Assembly (NCBI RefSeq): GCF_024159265.1
Contig: NZ_JAMYWY010000001.1
Span: 1,302,001-1,366,000, forward strand
Reading direction: 5' to 3'
Origin: Paenibacillus sp. 1781tsa1
GTDB lineage: Bacteria; Bacillota; Bacilli; Paenibacillales; Paenibacillaceae
Length of the DNA stretch: 64,000 nucleotides
How positions within the stretch are numbered: position 1 is the first letter of the stretch; the number at the start of each line of letters is the position of its first letter. Under the pieces are notes generated by a model that worked only from the letters and a program-made list of their open reading frames with translations, searched no databases and had not been told where the DNA came from. A program made the translations under genes and the position numbers. Of the stretch, positions 27,007-36,566 are shown piece after piece.

Positions 27007-28554
27007 ATGAATATCCCTTTTGTTAACGAACCATTCACACCCTTTGCAGTCCAGGCGAACCAGGAAGCATTTGAAGACGCACTTCGTCAGGTCGAAGCTG
27101 AACTTGGGAAGGAATACCCGATTATTATTGGTGGGCAAAAAATAACAAGCAGCCGCACGTTAACGTCCGTGAACCCCGCGGCCAAGAATCAAGTTGTCGG
27201 AACGATCCATCAGGCAGATCAGGAATTGGCCGAAAAGGCCATTCAGACAGCCGCGGAGACATTCCGCACTTGGAAACATACCGATCCGAATGAACGGGCT
27301 CGTTATCTGTACAAAGCAGCTGCCATTATGCGCCGTCGCAAGCATGAATTCTCCGCATGGATGGTCTATGAAGCCGGCAAGACCTGGCCTGAAGCCGATG
27401 CGGATACAGCGGAAGCCATTGATTTTATGGAATTCTATGCACGGGATATGCAGCGACTGAGTGGACCCCAGCCCCTCGTGCGGATTGCAGGGGAAGATAA
27501 TGAACTGAGTTATATACCGCTGGGCGTTGGCATTGTTATTCCACCTTGGAACTTCCCGCTGGCGATTATGGCAGGTATGACCTCTGCTGCACTGGTCTCC
27601 GGCAACACGGTGGTATTAAAGCCCGCCAGCACAACTCCGGTGATTGCAGCGAAGTTTATGGAACTGCTCGCAGAAGTTGGCCTGCCGGATGGCGTCGTGA
27701 ACTTTTTACCAGGACCAGGCAGTGAAGTGGGCGATTATCTCGTGGATCATGCGCTCACCCGGTTTATCAGTTTCACCGGTTCCAGAGATGTAGGACTGCG
27801 AATTAATGAACGTGCAGCACGTACAGCTCCAGGTCAGAAATGGATCAAACGGGTCATTGCAGAGATGGGTGGCAAGGATTCCATCGTTGTAGACAGTGAC
27901 AGTGATCTGGAACTCGCGGCAGAGTCCATTACCGCATCGGCATTTGGTTTCTCAGGACAGAAATGTTCGGCGTGTTCCCGTGCCATTATTCATAAGGATG
28001 TATATGATGAAGTATTGCAAAAAGTGATTGAACGGACACAGAAACTGACGATGGGCAGTCCACTTGAAGTTGGCAGTCAGGTCGGGCCGGTTATCGATGA
28101 CAAGGCATATGCAAAGATCACGGAATATATTGAAATCGGCAAGGGTGAGGGGCGTCTTGTGCACGGTGGCGGTACAGGGAATGTTGAAGGTTATTTCATT
28201 GAACCAACCATAATTGCCGATGTGGACCCCAAAGCCCGGATTGCTCAGGATGAGATTTTTGGACCCGTGCTTGCATTCATCAAAGCCGAATCTTTCCAGG
28301 ACGCATTGGATATCGCCAATAATACCGACTATGGACTGACCGGCGCGGTGATCTCGCGTAATCGTGAACATCTGGAACAGGCAAGACGCGAGTACTTCGC
28401 GGGTAATCTGTATTTCAACCGGAAATGTACCGGAGCACTGGTAGGCACGCATCCATTTGGCGGATTTAACATGTCAGGCACGGATTCCAAGGCAGGTGGA
28501 AGAGACTATCTGCTGCTGTTTACACAGGCGAAGCTGGTATCGGAGAAATACTAG
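27007..28554 (+). CDS. pruA: L-glutamate gamma-semialdehyde (P5C) dehydrogenase
   Basis: 515 residues from the ATG nine bases after AAGGAGG; a TTG one codon earlier is possible. Aldehyde dehydrogenase marks: NAD-binding [15 protein letters not shown] and [11 protein letters not shown], general base Glu in [12 protein letters not shown], nucleophile Cys in [13 protein letters not shown], and [10 protein letters not shown]. The length and the C-terminal [15 protein letters not shown] match the RocA/PutC group. It oxidises glutamate semialdehyde to glutamate, the second step of proline and arginine catabolism. Transcribed from the sigma-54 promoter at 26907, divergent from proline dehydrogenase. 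Confidence 0.96.
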   Translation: MNIPFVNEPFTPFAVQANQEAFEDALRQVEAELGKEYPIIIGGQKITSSRTLTSVNPAAKNQVVGTIHQADQELAEKAIQTAAETFRTWKHTDPNERARYLYKAAAIMRRRKHEFSAWMVYEAGKTWPEADADTAEAIDFMEFYARDMQRLSGPQPLVRIAGEDNELSYIPLGVGIVIPPWNFPLAIMAGMTSAALVSGNTVVLKPASTTPVIAAKFMELLAEVGLPDGVVNFLPGPGSEVGDYLVDHALTRFISFTGSRDVGLRINERAARTAPGQKWIKRVIAEMGGKDSIVVDSDSDLELAAESITASAFGFSGQKCSACSRAIIHKDVYDEVLQKVIERTQKLTMGSPLEVGSQVGPVIDDKAYAKITEYIEIGKGEGRLVHGGGTGNVEGYFIEPTIIADVDPKARIAQDEIFGPVLAFIKAESFQDALDIANNTDYGLTGAVISRNREHLEQARREYFAGNLYFNRKCTGALVGTHPFGGFNMSGTDSKAGGRDYLLLFTQAKLVSEKY

Positions 28555-28680
28555 ACAGAAACTCATGATCGGACGAAATTCCTCTTACAATTGTGTGAAT
28601 AGTATGCTATTATCCCTGCAAATCCTTTTGTTCGTATAAAAAAACGCTTATTACTCAGCAAGGCACAAGGAGGGAAACGG

Positions 28681-29985
28681 ATGTTAGGTGTTCAGTTGGT
28701 GCAGGAACAACGTATTCGGCTGTCCATCACGCCGGAGATGAAACAATCCTTTCATTTGCTAACCATGTCCGGACAGGATCTGACTCGTTACTTGCTGGAT
28801 GCGGCGGAGGAAAATCCAGTTCTTGAACTGGAAGAACAAGTTGCACCCCTCGCCCGGATTCCGCGGCGAATGGATCAGCGCAGGTATGATTCCTACGATC
28901 CGCTGCTTCAGGTCAGAGATGCAGAACCTACACTGGAACAGTTACTGATTGCCCAAATTCGAGTGATGACACTTCCAGTCGAAATGGAAAATATGGCCGT
29001 ATATTTGGCAGGGTGCGTCAATGATGATGGTTATCTGACCGTTGAACTGGCAGAGGTGCAAGCAGCAATTGAGCAACCGATGAGCAAGATTGCAGCGGGA
29101 CTGGAGCTTCTCCAATCGCTGGACCCTGCGGGTGTAGGGGCGCGGAATCTGCAGGAATGTCTTTTGCTCCAGATTAGACGTGATTCATCAGCTGCGCTGT
29201 ATGCGGAGCGGATGGTGGAAGCGGGATTGGAAGCACTGGTTCCTTTTCACCCAGGTAAAACAGGGAGTCGATTAGGCATGACTTCACAAGAAGCTCAGGT
29301 TGCCTATGACTATATTACACGTCTTGACCCCAAGCCCTGTCGATCCATCGGATGTACGGAACGACCACATTACATTATTCCAGATGCCATTGTAGGGTTG
29401 CGTAACGGTGAGGCCTATTTTAGCCTGCATGTGGCAGGTAACCCTCGTGTATCGATGAATGAAGCGTGCATCCGCTGGATCAGGGAAGCGGCGCCTGACG
29501 AAATCTGGGCTACCCGCGCGGCAGAGGCGAGGGCGATCATTCGTAGTGTACACCTCCGGCGCAGGACTTTAGTGCGTGTGCTGGCGGCCGTGATGGAAGA
29601 GCAAAAGCACTTTTTGGTCAAAGGCCCATCCGCGCTAAAACCGCTTAATCTTGCTGTTATTGCAGAGAAGATTGGCATGCATGAATCAACGATAAGTCGT
29701 GCAGTCAGTGGTAAGTACATTCACACCCCATATGGTGTATATGAACTCAGGGCTTTTTTTGCCTCGGGAATTCGTACAACGTCAGGGAGTAAAACATCAG
29801 CATCAGCGGTGAAACGAAGATTAAAAGAAATCATTCGCACAGAACAGACGCAGCGGCCATACTCGGATAGTCACTTGACCACACTGCTTGCCGAGGAGGG
29901 AATTGTCATCTCCCGCAGAACGGTTGCCAAGTACAGGGAGGAACTTCAGATTCTGCCTTCCCTTGAGCGTAAACGATGGGCTTAA
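28681..29985 (+). CDS. rpoN: RNA polymerase sigma-54 factor RpoN (SigL)
   Basis: 434 residues; start after AAGGAGGGAAACGG. Region I: LVQEQRIRLSITPEMKQSF, the activator-responsive glutamine/leucine segment. The core-binding part spans about 75-250 (LEQLLIAQIRVMTLPVE, SLDPAGVGARNLQECLLLQ). DNA-binding: AVIAEKIGMHESTISRAVSG and the RpoN box SRRTVAKYREE near the C-terminus. It serves the -24/-12 promoters at 26756 and 26907. Its gene follows the P5C dehydrogenase gene by 126 bases with no terminator that I can see, so read-through from the sigma-54 promoter could give positive feedback. Confidence 0.96.
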   Translation: MLGVQLVQEQRIRLSITPEMKQSFHLLTMSGQDLTRYLLDAAEENPVLELEEQVAPLARIPRRMDQRRYDSYDPLLQVRDAEPTLEQLLIAQIRVMTLPVEMENMAVYLAGCVNDDGYLTVELAEVQAAIEQPMSKIAAGLELLQSLDPAGVGARNLQECLLLQIRRDSSAALYAERMVEAGLEALVPFHPGKTGSRLGMTSQEAQVAYDYITRLDPKPCRSIGCTERPHYIIPDAIVGLRNGEAYFSLHVAGNPRVSMNEACIRWIREAAPDEIWATRAAEARAIIRSVHLRRRTLVRVLAAVMEEQKHFLVKGPSALKPLNLAVIAEKIGMHESTISRAVSGKYIHTPYGVYELRAFFASGIRTTSGSKTSASAVKRRLKEIIRTEQTQRPYSDSHLTTLLAEEGIVISRRTVAKYREELQILPSLERKRWA

Positions 29986-30022
29986 TCAAATAGCTGATGT
30001 CTTATCATCTCTGAATTGAACA

Positions 30023-30066
30023 CAAGAACCCCCGCGAACCGGATGAACGGTCTGCGGGGGTTCTTG
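30023..30066. terminator. bidirectional terminator
   Basis: CAAGAACCCCCGC / GCGGGGGTTCTTG hairpin between rpoN and the convergent aspartase gene. Confidence 0.9.
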
Positions 30067-30111
30067 TTGCATTATGGGTGTATAGGTTCCTGCGTTAGAT
30101 TTCCTGAGTTC

Positions 30112-31545
30112 CTACAAGCGTTCCATATTACGCAGGAAATGTTCTCCGGCAATTCCTGGCGTCGTCATCTGCTCCGGATGAAGAATCTCTTCCAGTTCTT
30201 CCGGAGTCAGTAGTCCGCGTTCCAGAATGATCTCTTGCAAGGTAAGTCCAGTTTTGAGTGCTTCCTTCACAATGGAAGCCGCCACATTATAACCTAAGTG
30301 TGGGTTCAACGCCGTAACCACACTGAAACTTTGTTTCATGATTAATTCGCAGCGCTCTCGGTTAGCTTCCATCTCTTCAACCGCATAACGTGTGAACACA
30401 TCAATCCCGTTATTCATGATTTTCAGTGATTGCAGCAAGTTAAACGCAATAACCGGGCCCATAACATTCAGCTCGAATTGACCAGCTTCACACGCCATGC
30501 AGATGGTGTGGTCATTGCCCATCACCTGGAAGGATACCTGGTTAATCACTTCTGCCATTACCGGATTGACTTTGCCCGGCATAATGGACGATCCGGGCTG
30601 ACGCGGTGGCAGGAGTAGTTCATTGAATCCTGCACGCGGACCTGAGGCCATCATGCGAATGTCGTTACAGATCTTGGACAGACTGACCGCACATACCTTC
30701 AGTGCCGCCGAAAGTTCCAGATAGGCATCCGTGTTTTGCGTCGCATCCACGAGATCCTCAGCTGTTTGTAGTGGTAGTCCGGTAACATCGGATAGGTGTT
30801 CCGTAACTTTAACGATGTATTCAGGTTTCGCATTGAGCCCTGTGCCTACGGCAGTTGCGCCCATGTTAATTGTAAGCAAGCGACGATTGGCGAATTCCAG
30901 ACGCTCGATATCCCTGCCGATGACACGGGCATAAGCTCCGAATTCTTGTCCAAGGCGAATAGGCACAGCATCCTGAAGATGGGTACGGCCTACTTTGACC
31001 ACATCGTTGAACTCTTCTTCTTTTTTGTGGAACGCGTCCTGCAGTCTCTTCATGGTAGTGAGTAACGTCTCGGACAGTTGATATGCCGCAATACGCAGTG
31101 CTGTAGGTACCACGTCGTTGGTGGACTGGGACATGTTAACATGGTTGTTCGGATTGCAGTGGAAATAGTCTCCCTTGCTTTTGGTTAACAGCTCCAGTCC
31201 GCGGTTGGCCAAAATTTCGTTCATATTCATATTCATGGAGGTGCCTGCACCGCCCTGAATGGAGTCTACAATAAAATGATCCAGATGATGGCCTTTCATC
31301 ATTTCTTCAGCTGCCATGACAATTACATTGCCGATTTTACTTGGTAGCATTTTCAGTTCCATATTCGTAACTGCTGCTGCCTTTTTCACCGCAGCCAGAG
31401 CTGTGATCAGCTCCCGGTGTACCGGAACGCCGGTAATCGGGAAGTTCTCCACGGCCCGCACCGTCTGAATGCCGTAATAGGCATAAGCCGGAATTTCTTT
31501 TTCACCGATAAAATCTTTCTCCGTCCTTGTGGACATAGTAGACAT
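30112..31545 (-). CDS. aspA: aspartate ammonia-lyase
   Basis: 477 residues from the ATG of MSTMSTRTEKDF after TGGAGGCGAACGAA. Fumarase/aspartase superfamily: QSTNDVVPTALRIAA, TGLNAKPEYIVKVTEHL, and the signature loop GSSIMPGKVNPVMAEVIN with the catalytic Ser. GGAGTSMNMNMNEILANR is the aspartase rather than fumarase version of the N-terminal motif. It makes fumarate and ammonia from aspartate. It is a single-gene unit; amino-acid catabolism is a theme of this stretch (proline, alanine, aspartate). Confidence 0.95.
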   Translation of the reverse strand: MSTMSTRTEKDFIGEKEIPAYAYYGIQTVRAVENFPITGVPVHRELITALAAVKKAAAVTNMELKMLPSKIGNVIVMAAEEMMKGHHLDHFIVDSIQGGAGTSMNMNMNEILANRGLELLTKSKGDYFHCNPNNHVNMSQSTNDVVPTALRIAAYQLSETLLTTMKRLQDAFHKKEEEFNDVVKVGRTHLQDAVPIRLGQEFGAYARVIGRDIERLEFANRRLLTINMGATAVGTGLNAKPEYIVKVTEHLSDVTGLPLQTAEDLVDATQNTDAYLELSAALKVCAVSLSKICNDIRMMASGPRAGFNELLLPPRQPGSSIMPGKVNPVMAEVINQVSFQVMGNDHTICMACEAGQFELNVMGPVIAFNLLQSLKIMNNGIDVFTRYAVEEMEANRERCELIMKQSFSVVTALNPHLGYNVAASIVKEALKTGLTLQEIILERGLLTPEELEEILHPEQMTTPGIAGEHFLRNMERL

Positions 31546-31809
31546 TTCGTTCGCCTCCAGTGGCATCCAATAAATAGGTCAGCTCCGGCATTGCCGAAGC
31601 GCACTCAGTATATCATTTAAGCAAAATGGATGCCAATCTAAATCATTTGGCCTCTTGTGCCGATAATAAATAAAATTAAGGATGTTAAATGGAATATTAT
31701 TCAATTTTATGAGAATAGGAGGGGCGGCTAAGCTTGTCTTACATATTATGCGCTTCATGGTAGAGAAGTCATGCATGAACGGTAAATATGGGGCGGATAG
31801 AACGTTTTC

Positions 31810-31825
31810 AGTGATGTATATCACA
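31810..31825. promoter_or_regulatory. Crp/Fnr-type palindrome
   Basis: AGTGATGTATATCACA fits TGTGA-N6-TCACA with one mismatch. It is 54 bases upstream of the chemoreceptor ATG and 265 upstream of aspA. The rest of the 330-base gap between these genes shows no gene. Confidence 0.4.
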
Positions 31826-31879
31826 TGAAATTTGGTACTTGATTGGTAAAATAGGAAAAAAGGACTACGGGGTGTAAAC

Positions 31880-33157
31880 ATGAAATGGACTTTAGGCGCA
31901 AAGACAGTCGCAGGTTTGGTACTAATCTCAATTATTACGTACGGAACTAGCGGCTTTTTTATATTTTTTGTCAAAGACTGGATTAAGTTAGATATTCCAA
32001 ATTGGGTATACATATCGATTATCCTGGTTATGGGGGTGTGTTGGAACGGGATTCTCGGGTGGTTTGCCTCTCGCTGGCTGACTCGTCCGATTGTTCATCT
32101 GTCTCGTGCGGCGCAACAGGTTTCATCTGGCGATCTGACAACGGAGATTCCGCAGCGCCGTACACAGGATGAACTTACTGTATTATATGATGCTTTTCGT
32201 GTAATGGTTTCTAATCTCAGAAGTATTGTGAACGATATTGCGGACAGTACACGGACCACATCTCAGAATGCGCAGTCGCTCAGTGAAGCCATTACCCAAG
32301 CTGCGGAGCAGATCGAGATGATGTCAGAAGCGGTGGATCATATTGCGGTAGGCGTAGAAGAGCAGAAGGTTACTTCCCATCAATCTCTGATTACGGCGGA
32401 TGAGATGCTGAACGATTTTCAGCGTATGCATAGCCAGTCCATGGACATGACAGAGATGTCCGGTCAGATGGAACGATCGGTGGATCATACAAAACAGACA
32501 TTCTCATCGTTGATGAAAGGCATGGACGAGCTGGCCGAATCACACAATCGTTCCCGCGACATTATGCTGCTACTGGAGAAGGAAGCCTCTGATATCGAAG
32601 TAATTACCCAGTCTGTCAAAAATATTGCTGAGGAAACAGGGTTGCTTGCCCTGAATGCTTCCATTGAGGCTGCACGAGCTGGCGAAGAAGGCTCTGGTTT
32701 TGCAGTCGTGGCGCAACAGATTCGTAAGCTGGCAGACGAGAGTAAGGAATCAGTGCATCGGATTAATGAGCTGATTAGTCGTGTGCAGCAGCGGATCAGG
32801 GAGACGGCACAACTGTCTCATGAGCAGCATGGTCTCGTGGTTAATGAATCGGAGCGGACCATCTCTGTAGATCAGACGTTGCATGAACTGACAGGCACGG
32901 TGGACGTATTTATGAAAGGTGCGCATGATATCGGTTCCAAGATTGCAGAACAGACTGGCCGTGTGGAACAAACGCATGGTCATGTGAAGAAGATCCAGGG
33001 GAAAGCAGGATCGTTCTCGGATGAGGCGAGACGAATCATGGATGCCGCACACGAAGAGACAGCCATCATGGAGGAGATTTCATCCTCGGCTGAAGAATTG
33101 AGACAATTAACCGATCGGTTATTGGACAAAACCAAAGCATTCCGGATGCAGCCTTAA
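31880..33157 (+). CDS. methyl-accepting chemotaxis protein without an extracellular sensor
   Basis: 425 residues. Two membrane helices (about 9-30 and 42-63) are separated by only about a dozen residues, so there is no periplasmic ligand domain. A HAMP domain follows ([20 protein letters not shown]) and then a long coiled coil with the kinase-control tip ([38 protein letters not shown]). It may sense membrane or cytoplasmic state or work with a partner. Start after ACTACGGGGTGTAAAC, a modest ribosome site. Its terminator includes the stop codon. Confidence 0.9.
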   Translation: MKWTLGAKTVAGLVLISIITYGTSGFFIFFVKDWIKLDIPNWVYISIILVMGVCWNGILGWFASRWLTRPIVHLSRAAQQVSSGDLTTEIPQRRTQDELTVLYDAFRVMVSNLRSIVNDIADSTRTTSQNAQSLSEAITQAAEQIEMMSEAVDHIAVGVEEQKVTSHQSLITADEMLNDFQRMHSQSMDMTEMSGQMERSVDHTKQTFSSLMKGMDELAESHNRSRDIMLLLEKEASDIEVITQSVKNIAEETGLLALNASIEAARAGEEGSGFAVVAQQIRKLADESKESVHRINELISRVQQRIRETAQLSHEQHGLVVNESERTISVDQTLHELTGTVDVFMKGAHDIGSKIAEQTGRVEQTHGHVKKIQGKAGSFSDEARRIMDAAHEETAIMEEISSSAEELRQLTDRLLDKTKAFRMQP

Positions 33158-33178
33158 GCTGTATTCGGGATTTTTTTT
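33139..33178 (+). terminator. terminator with the chemoreceptor stop codon in its loop
   Basis: ATTCCGGATGCAGC / GCTGTATTCGGGAT around CTTAA, then eight T. The stop TAA (33155-33157) is the loop, so the last codons form the left arm. Confidence 0.85.
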
Positions 33179-33355
33179 GCTTTTTGAGAACAGTTTTGGC
33201 ATAATAATTTGCTTATTCTGGTTAAAGCCGAACGTTCTTTCGTGAAAACGAAAATTTGTAAAGATTATTTTATGAAAGATTAACAAATTCGCAACTTGCG
33301 GGCGATAAATGAAGATATAATAGGATTATCACAACAGATAAAGGAGCCCAGTATA

Positions 33356-34201
33356 TTGAAAACTTGGACAGGTATCCTGCTGATGATTATTTTGGCGGTA
33401 GCTACGATTAGTACAACTTCGGCTGCCAGAACCATGAATGAATCGCAAAAACAGCTTAATATAGATGATCAATCCAGCCAGACCGCAGCGGTCGAGGCTT
33501 CCAATATAGATAAATTGCATGACACAGCGAAGACAACACAGGAATCCATTCCCGTGAAAGAGGAATACGTTTCGTTAGCTCCAGAGAATGAGAACGTCAG
33601 ATTATACCCTATGAAAGTTGAGGGTTCAGGATATATATATAACGGAATGATTTTGGAAGTGAACGGCAAGACAAGAGAATTTAGTGATTGGCAAGGAGAA
33701 GGCGGGTCTTACAAACCCGAAGTGCACGAGCTGGATCTGAATGGAGACGGCCAGAAAGAGATTGTTGTTCTGTACACGGAAGGTCATGGAACAGGTATTT
33801 ATTTGGGACAAGCACGTATCATTAATCCGGTAACGCTGGAAGAGATGAAGATGCAATCTTTGGATGAGATTGCGAAACAGCATGTGAAGTCAAAAGTTAC
33901 GGTTAGACCAGACCGTGTGGATGTTGATGTCGCCGTTGATGGCGTTCAAGCAGAACCTTTACGGATTGAAGAAGATACGAATGGCGGCGTATATAACAAA
34001 GAGTTGGAATTCGGTGGAGTAACCTATTACAGCGTGGAGAATGGCCAACTCGTCGTATCCGCAGCAGGATCTTACGGTGCGGCTTTATATGCCGGTGATT
34101 TAACATTCGCTTATGAGTATAAGAATGGCGAGTGGAAGGCTACGAATTTGAAATACAGCATGGAAGTGTATGAAGAAGAATATTATGAATCTTTTGATTG
34201 A
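33356..34201 (+). CDS. secreted hypothetical protein with FG-GAP-like calcium motif
   Basis: 281 residues from a TTG start after AAAGGAGCCCAGTATA; the ATG 20 codons upstream lacks a ribosome site. The start gives a signal-anchor: KTWTGILLMIILAVATIST. The mature part is acidic and contains HELDLNGDGQKEIVVLYTEG, an FG-GAP/VCBS-like D-x-N-G-D-G-x-x-E calcium loop. No enzyme motif is recognised. A -10 TATAAT lies at 33315 with a poor -35. It is monocistronic. Confidence 0.7.
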   Translation: MKTWTGILLMIILAVATISTTSAARTMNESQKQLNIDDQSSQTAAVEASNIDKLHDTAKTTQESIPVKEEYVSLAPENENVRLYPMKVEGSGYIYNGMILEVNGKTREFSDWQGEGGSYKPEVHELDLNGDGQKEIVVLYTEGHGTGIYLGQARIINPVTLEEMKMQSLDEIAKQHVKSKVTVRPDRVDVDVAVDGVQAEPLRIEEDTNGGVYNKELEFGGVTYYSVENGQLVVSAAGSYGAALYAGDLTFAYEYKNGEWKATNLKYSMEVYEEEYYESFD

Positions 34202-34318
34202 TGTCATCATGTTGATATCGTAGTGCAGCGGGAATTTGGAAGTTCTCGAATGTGAAATGTAGTGAGCGTCTGAACAGAATATCTCCTTATCTGCGTTTGC
34301 AGACAGTGGGAAACAGGG

Positions 34319-34356
34319 CGAGGCTGAAAAAAAATTGGGACATACAGCCTCGTTTT
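34319..34356 (+). terminator. probable terminator
   Basis: CGAGGCTG / CAGCCTCG with an 18-base loop, then TTTTGTG; 118 bases past the previous stop. Confidence 0.6.
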
Positions 34357-34402
34357 GTGCTGCCCGGAAATAGGAACAGGGTACTAAAAATGCAGTAAAC
34401 AA

Positions 34403-34430
34403 TTGACATTATCACTTTAGTGGTTTAAAT
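34403..34430 (+). promoter_or_regulatory. sigma-A-type promoter of the stalk-domain gene
   Basis: -35 TTGACA (34403) and -10 TTAAAT (34425) with 16-base spacing, 41 bases before the ATG. Confidence 0.5.
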
Positions 34431-34471
34431 GTATAAAGGACAAATCATTTTAACGTTCAGGAGGGATTTTG

Positions 34472-35179
34472 ATGAAGAAGAAGGTTGTACTGGGTTTGAT
34501 GGTAGGCACATTAACGCTTGGGATCGGGACGGGTGCACTCGCAGCAACAGGGTTGGAACAAATTAAAGCCTATCTAAACAGCAAGATTACGCTAAAAATG
34601 GATGGTGCCACGGTGACAGCCAAAGATGCCAATGGTAAAACGGTGTTGCCTATCACTTACAACGGAACGACTTATTTGCCTGTGCGTGCTGTGGGCTCAT
34701 TACTTGGGACAGAGATCACATATGACAGTGCAACTTCATCCGTCCTGATTGGCGGAACGAATGGATCTGCGCCAGTAACGAACGGAAAAGTAACGCTGAG
34801 TGCACTTGGAACATCCGTACTGGGATCTACCGCTTGGCACACCAAAGATCCTAAGGATACCACATATAAGGGCAAGGATTACAAGGATGTTTATCTGCAT
34901 AATGATCCTACGAAACAGGGGGATGATATCCAGATTAATACGGGTAAAAAGTATTCTTCTCTGCACTTGGAACTTGCCGCGCTAACAGGAAATCAGGAGA
35001 TTCATATCTATGATCAGGATCTCGCGACACTCAAGAAGTTCAATATCACTCCAGAAAGCGGTATGATGAGTCTAGATGTGGATGTTAAAGGTACAGACGC
35101 TGTCTATGTCAAGATTGTATCTGAAGATCCGGGTTCATCACTGTTTGTACCGCTCACAACATCGTATCTGACGAAGTAA
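34472..35179 (+). CDS. secreted stalk-domain (copper amine oxidase N-like) protein
   Basis: 235 residues; ATG after GTTCAGGAGGGATTTTG. Signal peptide MKKKVVLGLMVGTLTLG with cleavage near ALA-A. Residues about 38-95 form the Paenibacillus stalk domain (NGKTVLPITYNGTTYLPVRA, VGSLLGTEITYDSATSSVLI). The C-terminal 130 residues (YKGKDYKDVYLHNDPTKQGD, YSSLHLELAALTGNQEIHIY) resemble an NPCBM-like jelly roll. Likely a surface protein; no catalytic role is evident. Confidence 0.8.
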   Translation: MKKKVVLGLMVGTLTLGIGTGALAATGLEQIKAYLNSKITLKMDGATVTAKDANGKTVLPITYNGTTYLPVRAVGSLLGTEITYDSATSSVLIGGTNGSAPVTNGKVTLSALGTSVLGSTAWHTKDPKDTTYKGKDYKDVYLHNDPTKQGDDIQINTGKKYSSLHLELAALTGNQEIHIYDQDLATLKKFNITPESGMMSLDVDVKGTDAVYVKIVSEDPGSSLFVPLTTSYLTK

Positions 35180-35235
35180 AACACAATCTGCAAGTTTGCC
35201 ACCTTACAGAAGGGGAAAGGCAAGCATACACATAA

Positions 35236-35307
35236 AAAAACGATGATCCACTAGGCAATTCCTGAACCGTATCCGGTATTCAGAGTTGCCTGGTGAACAT
35301 CGTTTTT
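35236..35307. terminator. bidirectional terminator
   Basis: AAAACGATG...ACTAGGCAA and TTGCCTGGT...CATCGTTTTT form a long stem around about 30 bases, T-rich on both sides. Confidence 0.8.
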
Positions 35308-35360
35308 ATTTTCGTTTTGAATTGAAATCTTTTTGCAGAATTACACGCCAGTTCCGAATA

Positions 35361-36335
35361 TTAGCGGATCATGGTATCCAGTGGTTTTAGGTTCGCTTCA
35401 ATCTCAGCGCGTCGTCCTTCGAGGAAGGGAGGCAGCGCCAGTGATTCTCCCAGATGCTCCATTTCTTCATCTGTATCAAATCCCGGACCATCGGTTGCAA
35501 GCTCGAACAGAATACCGTTTGCTTCACGGAAATACAGGGAGCGGAAGTAGAAACGATCTACAAAACCGGAGTTAGGGAATCGGAAGTTATGAACCCGTTC
35601 CACCCATTGTTTCAATTCTTCTTCATTGTCCACACGGAACGCAACATGGTGTACGCTGCCACGTCCAGGACGTTCTTGGGCAAGGTCATTTCGTTCCTCA
35701 ACATGCACCTCGGAGCCGCTGCCACCTTCGCCGGATTCAAAAACGAGTACATCCGGCTGACCTGGAGTAAAGGCAGGGTAACTTCCTTTGGCTCTGAAAC
35801 CAAGCAGTTCGGTAAGAACCGGAGTGGTAAGGGAAGCATCTTTTACCGTAAGATGGATGGGGCCAAGGCCCACAATGCCATATTCAGCAGGCACAGGGCT
35901 CTGATCCCATGGTTTGCCACCAGCGACACCTGTATTATTTTCATCCGAGACCAGAATCAGACGTTGTCCTTCAAAGTCTGTGAACGAAAGCGTGGCACGA
36001 CCACCCCGTTCAACAATCTCTCCATGTGGGACTTCGAATTCGTCAAAACGCTGCTGCCAGTAAGTAAGTGCCGCATCATTTGGAACGCGCAGTGACGTTC
36101 CGGATATGCTGTTCACGCCTTCACGAGTCTGTCCGGCCATCGGAATCTCGAAGAAGGTAAGTTCGGTACCCGGATTGCCTTTCTCATCACCATAGAAGAG
36201 ATGGTAGACGGACACGTCGTCCTGGTTGACTGTTTTTTTGATGAGGCGCAGACCCATGATATTGGTGTAGAAACGATAGTTCTGATCGGCATGTGCGGTT
36301 AGAGCTGATACGTGGTGAAGTCCTTTGATTTGCAT
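35361..36335 (-). CDS. VOC-family ring-cleaving dioxygenase (MhqA/MhqO-like)
   Basis: 324 residues; ATG after AGGAGGAATTATT. Two vicinal-oxygen-chelate halves: KGLHHVSALTAHADQNYRFY at the start (first metal His), LGPIHLTVKDASLTTPVL, SVHHVAFRVDNEEEL (second His) and REANGILFELATDGPGF, where the Glu completes the 2-His-1-Glu metal site. Relatives in Bacillus belong to the MhqR quinone/thiol-stress regulon. An inverted repeat TATCTT/AAGATA upstream resembles an MhqR site. It is a single-gene unit; the exact phenol or quinone substrate is unknown. Confidence 0.88.
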   Translation of the reverse strand: MQIKGLHHVSALTAHADQNYRFYTNIMGLRLIKKTVNQDDVSVYHLFYGDEKGNPGTELTFFEIPMAGQTREGVNSISGTSLRVPNDAALTYWQQRFDEFEVPHGEIVERGGRATLSFTDFEGQRLILVSDENNTGVAGGKPWDQSPVPAEYGIVGLGPIHLTVKDASLTTPVLTELLGFRAKGSYPAFTPGQPDVLVFESGEGGSGSEVHVEERNDLAQERPGRGSVHHVAFRVDNEEELKQWVERVHNFRFPNSGFVDRFYFRSLYFREANGILFELATDGPGFDTDEEMEHLGESLALPPFLEGRRAEIEANLKPLDTMIR

Positions 36336-36424
36336 AATAATTCCTCCTAATTAGGTTTTGAGAACTGTATATTTCATTTCTTTTAAGAAAGTTACTAACT
36401 TTTCGTTTGTTTTGATTCTGAATT

Positions 36425-36442
36425 TATCTTAACATAAAGATA
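36425..36442. promoter_or_regulatory. MhqR-like inverted repeat
   Basis: TATCTT-AACATA-AAGATA, 90 bases upstream of the dioxygenase start. From memory, MhqR sites have TATCTC/GAGATA arms, one base different per arm. Confidence 0.4.
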
Positions 36443-36566
36443 TTTAAATTACAATGCTTATTTAGAATTCCAACTGGACAGCTCTTTCATTCAATGGCAA
36501 AATGAAAAAGTTAACATTAAAGAGAGATAATGTAGGTCAGATATTCGCAAAGGAGAGAAGAGATGC

